Shown one piece after another: positions 1-8,587 of a DNA stretch of 64,000 bases. This stretch comes from Pseudomonadota bacterium (GTDB taxonomy: Bacteria > Pseudomonadota > Alphaproteobacteria > Micavibrionales > CSBR16-224). Both the position numbers and the translations under genes were made by a program. The notes beneath the pieces were generated by a model. The model was not told the origin of the DNA, searched no databases, and saw only the letters and a list, made by a program, of their open reading frames with translations. The stretch covers positions 2,566,735-2,630,734 of the forward strand of contig CP053449.1 in assembly GCA_013285465.1 (NCBI GenBank), given 5' to 3'. Within the stretch, counting starts at the first letter, position 1, and each line of letters opens with the position of its first letter.

Positions 1-1
1 C

Positions 2-1084
2 AAACTCACTGTTGACGGGCAGGATTACAGCATCACACCCGCAACGCGGGACGAGGCCAATAGCTGGTGGGCGCAAAACCGCCCGCCGGTGACTGTCACA
101 CCGCAGCTGATTTCCGCTGATATCGGCCTGCCTGATTTATGCGATACGGGCTTTTCCGATATCGGCGCAATCGGCGGCAAAGCCGCCTATCTTGGCGAGC
201 TGTGCCAATTGCATGATAAAGGCATTACCATTCCCGGCGGTTTTGTGATCCCCGTCCATCATTATATAAGCCATATGCAGGCAACGGGGATTGATACCCT
301 CATCAACGGCTTGATCAAATCCGAGGGGCTGCGTTATGCCCGCCCGGCGGAGGTACAGCTTTATAATATCCAATCCGCCATCAAAACCATGCCCGTCTCG
401 CAAAAACTGCTGCGTGATATTCAGACGCGGATGCGTGCTTTCGGCGCGAAAAAAGTTATTCTGCGCTCCAGCGCCAATGCCGAGGATATTCAAGGCTTCA
501 CAGGTGCAGGGCTGTACCGTTCAAAAGTCATTTCCGCCGATGCGGATGAAAAACAGATCGCCGCCGCTCTCCGCGCCGTTTGGGGCAGTCTCTGGAATAT
601 CCGCGCCTATCGCGAACGCGTCTGGTACCGCATTGATAATGACGCCACGGCGATGGCGGTGATCGTCCAGCCTTTTGTCAGTGATGTTGTTGCCAATGGC
701 GTTGCCGTCACCGCCAACCCGTTCCACCACCGCAGACCGGGGCATTTTATCAATGCCCAGACCATGGCGGGCAATATCACAGGCGCAACCGGCACGGCAA
801 CACCGGAATCACTCATTGTTTATACTTTCACCGATGAACTTGAAACCGTACTGTTTTCCCGCAGCTCCCTCAATGGCGGCAAACCGATCTTGTCGGAACA
901 AAATCTGGAAACCCTGACCGGCCATCTGGAGGACATCCATAAATTCTTCATCCCCACCCGCAAAGGCAGCGGCGACCCGCGCGCCATGGATGTGGAATTT
1001 CTGCTGCACAAAGACGGGCATTTCACCTTTCTGCAAGCCCGCCCCTATACCGTAGATTTCCGCTCGAAGGAGGAAGAAGAATGA
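2..1084 (+). CDS. PEP/pyruvate-binding domain protein (partial, 5' end outside window)
   Basis: The frame is open to the left edge, so the true start lies upstream; the in-frame GTG at 89 is probably internal. The visible part is a PPDK/PEP-synthase N-terminal ATP-grasp-like domain. Counting from the GTG codon, it has a GGKAAYLGE motif near residues 29-37, IPGGFVIP near 48-55, RSSANAED at 126-133, a VANGVAVTANP segment, and the closing VEF...LQARPY motif. In PEP synthase and PPDK this domain binds ATP and phosphorylates a mobile His domain. Here the protein ends right after the domain, so no phospho-His or PEP-binding domain follows. Whatever partner domain exists must be N-terminal and out of view, or on another protein. 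The stop codon overlaps the next ATG (ATGA), so the two genes are translationally coupled. The exact reaction is unknown. Confidence 0.8.
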   Translation, partial: KLTVDGQDYSITPATRDEANSWWAQNRPPVTVTPQLISADIGLPDLCDTGFSDIGAIGGKAAYLGELCQLHDKGITIPGGFVIPVHHYISHMQATGIDTLINGLIKSEGLRYARPAEVQLYNIQSAIKTMPVSQKLLRDIQTRMRAFGAKKVILRSSANAEDIQGFTGAGLYRSKVISADADEKQIAAALRAVWGSLWNIRAYRERVWYRIDNDATAMAVIVQPFVSDVVANGVAVTANPFHHRRPGHFINAQTMAGNITGATGTATPESLIVYTFTDELETVLFSRSSLNGGKPILSEQNLETLTGHLEDIHKFFIPTRKGSGDPRAMDVEFLLHKDGHFTFLQARPYTVDFRSKEEEE

Positions 1085-1461
1085 ACAGTGAAGATAATAA
1101 AGAAATTCCCAGACTTGCAGGCGGCTATATCGGAACGGAGATTGATGAAAAATGGTGGCGCCGCTATAAAGAAAACGGTTTTTTTATGCGCGGCAACGGC
1201 GAGGGAGAATTGACAGAGGATGGATTATCCTTTCGCCGCTATCTGACAAAAGACCCGCTTATCATCCCTTATAAAAATATAACAGGCATTACATTCGGCA
1301 AATGGCATGCGGGTAAATGGCTTGCAGGCAAACCCGTTTTGAAACTGCATTGGACTGCGGAAGGTGACGCGCGAAAGCTCTGCGCGGGTTTTTATTTCAA
1401 ACTATCCGAAAATCAATTGCAGCGGCTGGTTGAAACCATAAAGAAAAAGGCCAATATATAA
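1081..1461 (+). CDS. conserved hypothetical, small PH-like protein
   Basis: Encodes 126 aa without signal peptide or membrane segment. It starts inside the stop codon of the PEP-binding-domain gene (ATGA overlap), which suggests coupled expression and perhaps a shared role. The sequence alternates short hydrophobic strands (LSFRRYLT, PLIIPYKNITGITFG, KPVLKLHW) and ends in an amphipathic helix (SENQLQRLVETIKKKA). This resembles the strand-rich, C-terminal-helix layout of bacterial pleckstrin-homology-like domains, but that is only a layout argument. No catalytic motif is visible. Function unknown. Confidence 0.7.
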   Translation: MNSEDNKEIPRLAGGYIGTEIDEKWWRRYKENGFFMRGNGEGELTEDGLSFRRYLTKDPLIIPYKNITGITFGKWHAGKWLAGKPVLKLHWTAEGDARKLCAGFYFKLSENQLQRLVETIKKKANI

Positions 1462-1467
1462 AAACGG

Positions 1468-1755
1468 TTATCGATAAAAAGCGACGGAAAAGCTGACCTC
1501 GCCCAACGGCTTCACATGATGCAGCACCTGCGGTTCGACAACGCCGTTATAACCGGAGCGCAGAATATGTTTTTCAGACGTGCCGATCACATATTCCAGT
1601 TCCCCGTCCACAACTTCAATCACACCCCAAACACCCTCCTTTGTCCGGTGATTTTTTAAAAAACCGGGCGGGAGCGTTTTCTCCGTATAAACAGGCGTTC
1701 GACTGTAAAATGTCACATTATCCGGAAGGTCCCTCATCACTCCCCCCATTTTCAC
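1468..1755 (-). CDS. DUF1971 (YeaR/TehB-like) cupin-type protein
   Basis: A 95-aa protein of the DUF1971 family, small cupin-like proteins that include E. coli YeaR and domains annotated as tellurite-resistance associated. Family features visible: an N-terminal RTPVYTEKTLPPGFLKNH segment, the central GVWGVIEVVDGELEYVI strand pair, then VVEPQVLHHVKPLGEVSFSVAFYR with conserved H residues near the C-terminus. Two starts are possible: ATG at 1755 (AGGAAAGG upstream) or the in-frame ATG at 1737 (GGGGGAG upstream). It converges with the preceding gene and is followed at its 5' side by a long noncoding stretch. A role in metal or nitrosative stress is known only by family association. Confidence 0.75.
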   Translation of the reverse strand: MKMGGVMRDLPDNVTFYSRTPVYTEKTLPPGFLKNHRTKEGVWGVIEVVDGELEYVIGTSEKHILRSGYNGVVEPQVLHHVKPLGEVSFSVAFYR

Positions 1756-1942
1756 CGCACCTTTCCTACTATAACAATTTTTATTTAATTTTTAGATAAT
1801 AGGTTGTATTTTTTAAGCGTGAGAGCTTTGCTTTGCCGTGATACGACATTCACTTAAAAGCCGCGCTATAAAACTATGGTAGCGTTTTTACGCTTCATTA
1901 CCAAATCTTTTTTGCGACCGGAACCTTATCGCAGCCTAAAAT

Positions 1943-1969
1943 AAAATACTCTCATTATGGGAGTGTTTT
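1943..1969 (-). terminator. hairpin with T-rich tail, probable terminator
   Basis: An 11-bp stem (1943-1953 with 1959-1969; two G-T pairs) closes a 5-nt loop. Read on the minus strand it is followed by ATTTTATTTT, as in intrinsic terminators. It lies on the far side of the palindromic element at 1979-2089 from tRNA-Ser, so it could end a small transcript from that element. The stretch 1756-1942 holds no gene I can support. Confidence 0.5.
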
Positions 1970-1978
1970 CTGTGATAG

Positions 1979-2089
1979 GAGGGTGGGATTATTTTGCGGC
2001 GGCACAATTGTGCCTTGCAAAATCGCAACCGCTAGAGCGCGCTTGCAGCGCGCTAAGCTTGTTGTCGAACCCTGCAGGCTCTCACCCTC
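1979..2089. repeat. 111-nt nested palindromic element, possible ncRNA or dispersed repeat
   Basis: GAGGGTG at 1979-1985 pairs with CACCCTC at 2083-2089 as an outer closing stem. Inside are three palindromic arms: ATTTTGC (1991-1997) with GCAAAAT (2017-2023) enclosing the perfect palindrome GGCACAATTGTGCC (2001-2014); AGCGCGC (2036-2042) with GCGCGCT (2048-2054); and CCTGCAGG (2071-2078). On the minus strand it carries GGGTTCGA and AATCCCACCCTCC, resembling the 3' part of the neighbouring tRNA-Ser split by an insertion. It sits between two terminator-like hairpins. No protein product is credible. It may be a structured RNA, a REP/MITE-like repeat, or a decayed tRNA copy. Confidence 0.55.
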
Positions 2090-2101
2090 ACACCGCATCC
2101 G

Positions 2102-2140
2102 CATAATAAAACACCCCCGTTAAGGGGGGCTTTTATTATG
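2102..2140 (-). terminator. strong bidirectional hairpin terminator of tRNA-Ser
   Basis: CATAATAAAA (2102-2111) pairs with TTTTATTATG (2131-2140), and CCCCC pairs with GGGGG inside, with a 5-nt loop and a two-base internal mismatch. Both strands give a GC stem followed by a TTTTATT run. The outer stem reaches into the encoded CCA end of tRNA-Ser, so it most likely terminates that transcript. Confidence 0.8.
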
Positions 2141-2228
2141 GCGGAGGGGGTGGGATTCGAACCCACGATGGAGTTGCCCCCATGCCGGTTTTCAAGACCG
2201 GTGCATTCAACCGCTCTGCCACCCCTCC
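2139..2228 (-). tRNA. tRNA-Ser (anticodon TGA)
   Basis: A 90-nt class II tRNA with CCA encoded. The 5' acceptor strand GGAGGGG (from 2228) pairs with the 3' strand before GCCA. The anticodon arm is CCGGTCTTGAAAACCGG, giving anticodon TGA. An extended variable arm (CATGGGGGCAACTCCATC region) identifies serine, and the T arm is GTGGGTTCGAATCCCAC. It reads codons of the UCN box. Transcription is in the same direction as the upstream peptide-transporter operon. Confidence 0.97.
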
Positions 2229-2289
2229 GCTGATGAGATAACAGGAAGCCAGTATCGTCAAATTTTCTTTTCTGTTCAAGCTGTTTTTT

Positions 2290-3255
2290 CTAATGCTGTG
2301 ATTTCGGATTCAGCGCATCCTGCAACCCGTCGCCGACAATATTAAACGCCATCACGGTGATGAAAATCATCCCGCCCGGATACAGCGTCAAAAACGGATG
2401 TTCCCAAACCAGCTCCTGCGCCCCTGTCAGCATATTCCCCCAGCTGGCCGCGGGCGGCTGGATCCCCAGCCCCAGAAAGCTTAGAACCGATTCCAGCAGA
2501 ATAATATTCCCGACCGACAGCGTCACCGCCACAATCATCACCGCCACCACATTCGGCAACACATGGCGCAGCAAAATTCTGAGCGGCGCAACCCCCAGCG
2601 CACGGGCCGCGCGGATATAATCCTGTTCCTTGACCACATAAACCTGCGCCCGCACCAGCCGCGCCACCGTTGTCCAGCCAAATAGCGCAATCACAAAAAC
2701 AATATGCAGCACGCTTAAACCGCTGCCGTCAAAACGGCTCGGATCAATCCCCAGTTTCGCAATATCAATGGAGGACAAAATAATCAAAAACGGCAGCAGC
2801 GGCAGAATAATTACGCCATCAGTCAGACGCATCAAGAAATTATCCAGCCGTCCGCCATAAAAGCCAGCCAGCAAGCCGATTAATGTCCCGATCACCGCCA
2901 CCAGCAATGCCGTCACCAGCCCGACGGTCAGGGAAATACGCCCCCCGTAAAGCAGCCGCAGAAAAATATCCCGCCCCAGCGCATCAGTACCCAGAAAATG
3001 TTCCGGCGACGGCGGCAAAAAACGGCTGATCAAATCAACATCATTGGCGTTCAGCCCCAGCATTTTTTCAAACAGCCCCGCCGCCAGCGCCATCGCACAT
3101 AAAAAAATCAGCACACAAAGCGAAAATACCGCAAAACGGTTGCGTTTAAACCGTCTGAGAACCTGCCGCGTCCCGTAAAGCGACCCTGTATCTTTAGCGC
3201 CTGTTGCCGCAATATTTGCTGCAGCATTTTCCGCCTCCGCCTGCAACATTGTCAT
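2290..3255 (-). CDS. peptide ABC transporter permease, DppC/OppC type
   Basis: 321-aa inner-membrane permease of a peptide/nickel-type ABC importer. An N-terminal cytoplasmic stretch of about 40 residues precedes the first membrane helix (FAVFSLCVLIFLCAMALAA), as is typical for DppC/OppC. The sequence HFLGTDALGRDIFLRLLYGG is a family signature. The EAA loop that contacts the ATPase is visible as RAARALGVAPLRILLRHVLPN. The start codon overlaps the stop of the DppB-like gene (ATGA). It is the last gene of the operon; the tRNA-Ser gene follows and no ATPase gene is present downstream. Confidence 0.93.
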   Translation of the reverse strand: MTMLQAEAENAAANIAATGAKDTGSLYGTRQVLRRFKRNRFAVFSLCVLIFLCAMALAAGLFEKMLGLNANDVDLISRFLPPSPEHFLGTDALGRDIFLRLLYGGRISLTVGLVTALLVAVIGTLIGLLAGFYGGRLDNFLMRLTDGVIILPLLPFLIILSSIDIAKLGIDPSRFDGSGLSVLHIVFVIALFGWTTVARLVRAQVYVVKEQDYIRAARALGVAPLRILLRHVLPNVVAVMIVAVTLSVGNIILLESVLSFLGLGIQPPAASWGNMLTGAQELVWEHPFLTLYPGGMIFITVMAFNIVGDGLQDALNPKSQH

Positions 3256-4235
3256 GCCGTCTTCCCCGCTTTTTCCGCCGTCATTTTGACGCGGGGGTCT
3301 AGAAACACATATAAAACATCCGCCGCGAAATTTGCCGCCAGAACAAAAAAAGTCGAAAACAACAGCGCGACCAGCGCCATATTATAATCATTCCCCATGA
3401 TGGAGTCGTAAATCAGCTTCCCCATCCCCGGCCATGAAAACATCGTTTCGGTAATCAGCGCACCGCTGAAAAACGTGCCGAAATCCAGCGCGATAATCGT
3501 TACCACCGGAATCATCGCACTGCGCAGCGCATGCACCCAGATCACGCGGTTTTCACCGCAGCCCTTCGCCCGCGCCGTCTGGATATGATTCGCACCAAGA
3601 CTTTCGATCATCGCACCGCGGATATAGCGGATATAACCGCCGATACTCGCCAATGTCAGCGTCATCACCGGCAGCACCATATGTGCAACCCGCCCCAAAA
3701 ACCCGCCTTCTCCATCGCCGCCCGTCCCGCCTGCGGGAAGCCAGCCAAGCCAGACGGCAAAGACGCTCATCAAAATCAGCGCCAACCAGAACGGCGGGAT
3801 GGAAATACCGGCAAAGCAAAACAGATTCACAAAACGGTCGGCAAAACCGTAAGGATTATGCGCCGCATAAACACCGACAGGAAGCGCCACCAGCAATGTC
3901 AGAAACAGGCTTGCCGCCATCAGGAAAAAAGTTGTCCCCATCCGCGGCATCAGCACTTCCAGCACAGGGCGTCCAAATAAGCGGCTATGCCCGAAATCAC
4001 CCTGCAAAGCCGCGCCCAGCCAGTTTATATAACGCTCCGATAACGGACGGTCCAATCCGTAAATCACCCTGAGCCGCGCCGCATCTTCCGGCCCCGCATG
4101 CGGGTTGGCGGCCAGCATCATATCGATCGGATCGCCCGGCATTAAACCCATTAACATGTAAATCAGAAAGGAAACGATCAGCAGCATCAGACAAAGCTGC
4201 ACGGCGCGTGTGCCGACAAATCCGGCGGAAATCAT
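3252..4235 (-). CDS. peptide ABC transporter permease, DppB/OppB type
   Basis: 327-aa inner-membrane permease. The N-terminus (TRAVQLCLMLLIVSFLIYMLMGLMPGDPID) is the typical DppB first helix followed by the conserved PGDP motif. The EAA loop reads ARAKGCGENRVIWVHALRSA, and a late LITETMFSWPGMGKL signature is present. It would pair with the DppC-type permease encoded just downstream. Both its start and its stop overlap neighbouring genes by ATGA, so the three genes are translated as a coupled unit. Confidence 0.93.
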   Translation of the reverse strand: MISAGFVGTRAVQLCLMLLIVSFLIYMLMGLMPGDPIDMMLAANPHAGPEDAARLRVIYGLDRPLSERYINWLGAALQGDFGHSRLFGRPVLEVLMPRMGTTFFLMAASLFLTLLVALPVGVYAAHNPYGFADRFVNLFCFAGISIPPFWLALILMSVFAVWLGWLPAGGTGGDGEGGFLGRVAHMVLPVMTLTLASIGGYIRYIRGAMIESLGANHIQTARAKGCGENRVIWVHALRSAMIPVVTIIALDFGTFFSGALITETMFSWPGMGKLIYDSIMGNDYNMALVALLFSTFFVLAANFAADVLYVFLDPRVKMTAEKAGKTA

Positions 4236-5125
4236 GGTCCCGCATCCTCCTGCACCGGCGGTTCCTCGACAGGCGCGGTTTCCACAAGCGGCGCGTCCGT
4301 TTCAATCGCCGGTGTCTCTGTGCCGTTTTCATTTGCCGCGCCGCTGTCTTGCTGCGCCTCCTGCATCAACACCGTCTGCCGCAATTCGGGAATAAAACCC
4401 TCTTTGATCTGTTCACGATAGGCTTGGTAAATAAGCGGCCAAAACTTTTGATCAACCGGCTTTCCGGTATATTGCGGCAAATGGCGGTAAATATACATGC
4501 GTGCAATACGGCAGAAATATTGCGGCGAGGTTTGCGGCGGATTTTCCGCATCCCATGCCATCACTTCGTTGAAAATTCTTTCCGTTCTGTCGATATCCTC
4601 ACTGATATAGATAGCGACATTTTTACTGCCGTAAAGCTCCGTATAGACTTCCACCGCATCCAGATCATCCGCGCCTTCACAGCGGCGGGCATCAAGACGC
4701 AGACGGAATGATCCCAACAGATTCCAGAAAACCGCCTTATCCATATGGCCGATTTCCTCATATCTTTTCGCCAGCTGGAAATAAAAAACAGGTTCGATCA
4801 CAGGCGCCAAAGGCTGCAGCGTGTTGATAATCTCTACCGCACGTTCCGCCTCCTGCACATCAAACAGAAAAACGGCGTCGAAATATTTATATCTTTCACG
4901 GTAATGATCCATACGCAGCAAGGCCTGATCCATCGTCAAAGACCGGAACAGCACCGTCTTCCCCCACATCAGAGTCGCAACGGATCCGACCAGCAGATAG
5001 GCGGCAAAAACCATAACCAGCAGTGCTTTTTTAAGAATACGCCCCCAAAAGCGGGAGAGGGATTCCTGCTTTTTCTTCGGCAGATTTTTTGCCGCATCTT
5101 TCAGCTTTTGTGACTTCTTTCCCAC
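4232..5125 (-). CDS. unknown single-pass membrane protein within the peptide ABC operon
   Basis: 297 aa. A basic, Lys-rich N-terminus is followed by one membrane helix near residues 33-53 (KALLVMVFAAYLLVGSVATL). A mostly helical soluble region comes next, with stretches such as EAERAVEIINTLQPLAP and PVFYFQLAKRYEEIGHMDKAVFWNLLG that look like TPR-type helix pairs. The C-terminal 45 residues are rich in Pro, Glu, Ala and Thr. It lies between the binding-protein gene and the DppB-like gene, 3 nt after the former and overlapping the latter, so it is a fixed part of the transporter operon. Such a gene is not a standard Dpp/Opp component. I do not recognise a family. Confidence 0.85.
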   Translation of the reverse strand: MGKKSQKLKDAAKNLPKKKQESLSRFWGRILKKALLVMVFAAYLLVGSVATLMWGKTVLFRSLTMDQALLRMDHYRERYKYFDAVFLFDVQEAERAVEIINTLQPLAPVIEPVFYFQLAKRYEEIGHMDKAVFWNLLGSFRLRLDARRCEGADDLDAVEVYTELYGSKNVAIYISEDIDRTERIFNEVMAWDAENPPQTSPQYFCRIARMYIYRHLPQYTGKPVDQKFWPLIYQAYREQIKEGFIPELRQTVLMQEAQQDSGAANENGTETPAIETDAPLVETAPVEEPPVQEDAGP

Positions 5126-5128
5126 GGT

Positions 5129-6844
5129 TTAAGGCTCCCTCCTCCATTCTTCCACCCATAATGTTGACGGGTCCTGATGTCCCGTCGGGCGGATGCCCTT
5201 CAGCCATTTTGGCACAATAAAACTATTGGCGCGATAGTAAAGCGGCAAGGCCGGAAGTTCCTCTGCATAAATCGCCTGAATACGTTTCCACAGCGCCATA
5301 TTCTTGTCCGGCGCACAAACCCGTTCCAGATCATCCAGCACTTGGTCGGCCTCGGCATTTTTAAAACCCGGATAATTCTGGCCGGCATAATTATTTTCCG
5401 CAGACGGAATCATGCTTGAATGCAGCGTCGTACGCGGAATATTTTTCGGCGCACTCATCCAGGCATACATGACACCGTCATCAAATTTGCGCATCCGTGT
5501 CGTTTCCCCGAACAACACCCGTGCCGTTTCGTTTTTCAAAACGGTCTGCACGCCGATTTTTCCCCAATCCGACTGGATGGCCTGCTGCACCAGCTCGCGC
5601 GAGCGGTTGCCGGCTGTTGTCATCAGCCGGAATTGCAGTTTTTCACCCTTGTCATTATAGCGGAAACCGTCTTTCGCCTTTTTCCATCCAGCCTCATCCA
5701 GCAGCGCTTCGGCCTTTTGCGGGTCATAGACATATTTACGCACCTCCTTATCGTAAATCACATCCATCGGATGGATATTAACATGGGCAACAGGCTGCCG
5801 CCCGCCGAATAATCTGGCACTGACGGCATCACGGTTGATGCCGTGCAGCAAAGCGCGGCGCACGCGCACATCCTGAAAATGCGGGTTATCAAGATTGAAA
5901 TCAATATGCTCGTAAGTCAGGCCGGTCTCGTAAAAAACCTCGAATTTACCTTTCGCCATCCGCTTTAGACGTTTTTCCAGCCCGACAGCCTCATCCACCA
6001 TCAGCCCCAGCTCGCCGGCAATATAATCAATATCGCCCGATAACAGATTGGTACCCAGCGCCGCACTGTTCTCGATAATGCGGATGATGATTTTATCAAA
6101 ATAAGGCGGCTGTCCCCACCAATGCGGGTTTTTCACCATAGTAAAAGACGCGCCCGGCTCCACCCCCGCAATCAGATACGGACCCAGATACAGGCCGGGG
6201 GTCAAGGGCGCAGCATCATAAAGTGTGCGGTCTTTATACGTTGCGGGCTCTTTTTCAAAAACCGCGCCTTCCAGATGCGCGGGCAGCAGGCGGAAATCAT
6301 TAATGGCGGCAAATTCGCATTTCACCTCGTCAAATTCGATGGTGAAGTTTTTCTCATCCTCTGCCGTAATGCTGACGATATCTTTGGCGAATAAATCAAA
6401 ATTCGATGCCCCCGCCATCGGATGTTTGCCGACCTGCCATGTGAATAACACATCTTTGGTGGTCACTTCCGTACCGTCCCCCCATTTCAGCCCGTCTTGC
6501 AACGTATAGCGGGCGCGGATGGTTTTTGTGCCGTCAGCGCGGGTAATCTCTTCCGCCCGCCCGTTCTCGAAAGAGGGCAGCTCCGTACATAACATGCAAA
6601 AGGGTCGCCAATCATGGTTATAGGCGGTCATCTGGCGGTGCACCATGCCCAGCACATAGGATTTTGCCACCATGGAATCAATAATGGGATTCATGGTCGA
6701 AGGAAACTGCGTCATACCGATCACCAGTTTCTGTTCGGGCTGTTCCCCCGGTTTTTGCGCCAGCGCCGGAAAAACAGCGGAAAATCCCCAAACCAGCAGG
6801 AAAACCGCAAAATTACACAATAAAACACGAAAAATCTTTGCCAT
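5129..6844 (-). CDS. peptide ABC transporter substrate-binding protein (SBP_bac_5)
   Basis: 571 aa starting at ATG 6844, chosen because GAGGGG precedes it closely and the protein then begins with a clean signal peptide (MAKIFRVLLCNF...FPALAQ). Longer in-frame starts up to 6889 would bury the signal. Family 5 extracellular solute-binding features: KLVIGMTQFPSTMNPII near the mature N-terminus, LQDGLKWGDGTEVTTKDVLFTW, RVRRALLHGINRDAV, and a closing PLYYRANSFIVPKWLKGIRP. It captures oligopeptides or similar ligands in the periplasm for the DppB/DppC-like permeases encoded downstream on the same strand. Confidence 0.92.
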   Translation of the reverse strand: MAKIFRVLLCNFAVFLLVWGFSAVFPALAQKPGEQPEQKLVIGMTQFPSTMNPIIDSMVAKSYVLGMVHRQMTAYNHDWRPFCMLCTELPSFENGRAEEITRADGTKTIRARYTLQDGLKWGDGTEVTTKDVLFTWQVGKHPMAGASNFDLFAKDIVSITAEDEKNFTIEFDEVKCEFAAINDFRLLPAHLEGAVFEKEPATYKDRTLYDAAPLTPGLYLGPYLIAGVEPGASFTMVKNPHWWGQPPYFDKIIIRIIENSAALGTNLLSGDIDYIAGELGLMVDEAVGLEKRLKRMAKGKFEVFYETGLTYEHIDFNLDNPHFQDVRVRRALLHGINRDAVSARLFGGRQPVAHVNIHPMDVIYDKEVRKYVYDPQKAEALLDEAGWKKAKDGFRYNDKGEKLQFRLMTTAGNRSRELVQQAIQSDWGKIGVQTVLKNETARVLFGETTRMRKFDDGVMYAWMSAPKNIPRTTLHSSMIPSAENNYAGQNYPGFKNAEADQVLDDLERVCAPDKNMALWKRIQAIYAEELPALPLYYRANSFIVPKWLKGIRPTGHQDPSTLWVEEWRREP

Positions 6845-6907
6845 ACGCCCCTCTGTCGTCTTAAATAGTACGGGACATAAGAGTAACAAAACATCAGGGC
6901 CTTTTCT

Positions 6908-7282
6908 ATGGGACTTTTATATGTTGTCTGCGGTTTCTTTGTCGTCGTCATGATGGCGGCGCTGCCGGTATTGCCTTTCGTGAAGGTCTGGCTGCGTCTG
7001 CGCAAGCATCACCGCGATTTGTGGAACGGTATGGGGCCGTTTGACATTATGGATCTGGTCACCAGCGGCGGCGCGCAATATAACTTTCTGCGCATTATTC
7101 AAAAAGCGCATGAACAGGAAAAACTGGTGGAACGCGACCCCGAACTGATTAAATGGACAAATGTCTGTAACGAGCTGATCAAGGCCTTTCCCAAAACCTT
7201 TATGAGCCAAATCATTCTGTTTTTCGTTCTCTTCTTTATTGCCTCCTCATTCACCGCCGGACTTGTCAGCCTGTTTTCTTAA
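6908..7282 (+). CDS. small hypothetical membrane protein
   Basis: 124 aa with an N-terminal membrane helix (LLYVVCGFFVVVMMAALPVLPFV), a polar middle of about 65 residues, and a C-terminal helix (SQIILFFVLFFIASSFTAGLVSLF). Both ends of the polar loop should be on the same side of the inner membrane. The gene is divergent from the peptide-transporter operon and 18 nt before the dehydrogenase gene, with which it may be cotranscribed. I do not recognise a family. Confidence 0.7.
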   Translation: MGLLYVVCGFFVVVMMAALPVLPFVKVWLRLRKHHRDLWNGMGPFDIMDLVTSGGAQYNFLRIIQKAHEQEKLVERDPELIKWTNVCNELIKAFPKTFMSQIILFFVLFFIASSFTAGLVSLFS

Positions 7283-7300
7283 AAAGAAGGAATCCCCGCT

Positions 7301-8551
7301 ATGAACAAGGAAGAGTTTTACGCCGCATTAAAAAAGCTGGAAACCCGTTTCGAAAAAATGGAGCCCGAGCTTGAAACCACTTTGCGCGATCCTGCGGCGG
7401 GGGTTGAGGGCTATATCGTTGTCTGGAATACCGGTATCTGCGCCGGCGGGCCGCTGGAATTCTGCGGCAAAGGCGGCACACGGATCACGCCCGAAGTTAC
7501 ATTGGACGAGGTCAAAATGCTGGCACGCCGCATGGCGCTGAAGAACGCCGCCGCAGGTCTGCCGCTGGGAGGATCGAAGTCAGGTTTAAAGGCCGACCCC
7601 AATGCCGGAGATTTTGAAAAAAAATACCGCCGCTTTGCACAGCTGTGTAAACCGCTGCTGTTTGAAAACGGCGGCGTTTTCGGCGGTTTCGGTTTTGATA
7701 TCGGCGCACGCCCCGTACATCCGCACTGGATTTGCGATGAACTCGGCTCATTACGCTGTTTTACAGGAAAACCCGTTGAAATGGGCGGCACGGATTACGA
7801 CCGCGAAGGCATTGCCGGCCTGGGCGTTGCCGTCGCGGCAAAAGCCGCTTTGGAGGCCGATAACAAAAACGCGAAAGGCGCGGCATTCGCCGTACAAGGT
7901 GCAGGGGCAATGGGCGGCGCAGTCATCCGTTATTTCAGCGAATTTGGCGGTGTTCTAAAGGCTGTCGCCGATCCGCGTTTGGGCGGTACATGGATTTTCG
8001 ACGAAGACGGCGCTCCCGCCGCTTTACTGGATGCGCTGGGGCGCGGCGCGATTGATATCGCACATAAACTGCTGCAAGACAGCGATTATGAACATCTTCC
8101 GGAGGATACAACCTCCGTATTATATCAAGATGTCGATATTCTTTTCCCCTGCGCCGTGCAGGATGTCGTCACAAAAGACAATGCCGCAAAAATCATTGCT
8201 TCCTATCTTGTCGAAGGCGCGAACGGCCCCTGCACAGCAGAAGCACACAAACTGCTGCACGATAAAAATGTGATTGTTATTCCCGATTTTATCGCCAATC
8301 CCGGCGGTATCATCGCAGCCTATGTCGAGATGACCTCTCCCGTCAGCCCTGCGGAAAATGAAGAAAAACGCACCAAGGTTAACGAGGCCAAAACCCTGAC
8401 AAAAATCAAAATCGCCGAAAACGTCCAGCGCCTGATGAAACTTGTCCGCGATCTGGATGTGTCCCCCGTGCAGGCGGGAATGTATCTGGCACTGCAAAGC
8501 ATTTTTGCCTGCAACGGAAAAGAAGCCTGTGATAACACCGCCGCCGCATAA
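7301..8551 (+). CDS. Glu/Leu/Phe/Val dehydrogenase family protein
   Basis: 416-aa NAD(P)-dependent amino-acid dehydrogenase. The substrate-binding domain contains the Lys motif as GLPLGGSKSGLKADP (residues 87-100; usual form GGGKGG). A family-typical GKPVEMGGTDYDREG follows. The Rossmann glycine motif is FAVQGAGAMGG (G200, G202, G205). Later, FPCAVQDVV and VEGANGPCTAEAHKLL match the family. The usual PAPD segment reads GGFGFDIG here, so the enzyme is an atypical branch and its substrate cannot be assigned. It would interconvert an amino acid and its 2-oxo acid with release of ammonia. AAGGAA precedes the ATG. Confidence 0.88.
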   Translation: MNKEEFYAALKKLETRFEKMEPELETTLRDPAAGVEGYIVVWNTGICAGGPLEFCGKGGTRITPEVTLDEVKMLARRMALKNAAAGLPLGGSKSGLKADPNAGDFEKKYRRFAQLCKPLLFENGGVFGGFGFDIGARPVHPHWICDELGSLRCFTGKPVEMGGTDYDREGIAGLGVAVAAKAALEADNKNAKGAAFAVQGAGAMGGAVIRYFSEFGGVLKAVADPRLGGTWIFDEDGAPAALLDALGRGAIDIAHKLLQDSDYEHLPEDTTSVLYQDVDILFPCAVQDVVTKDNAAKIIASYLVEGANGPCTAEAHKLLHDKNVIVIPDFIANPGGIIAAYVEMTSPVSPAENEEKRTKVNEAKTLTKIKIAENVQRLMKLVRDLDVSPVQAGMYLALQSIFACNGKEACDNTAAA

Positions 8552-8587
8552 AAATACGTCAATTTAACCCGAACCGAAAGAAGATGA

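Noticed and set aside
1979-2089. Second functional tRNA
   Set aside because: An acceptor-like outer stem exists, but no anticodon arm or canonical D/T arms fit, and the length is 111 nt with large palindromic arms.
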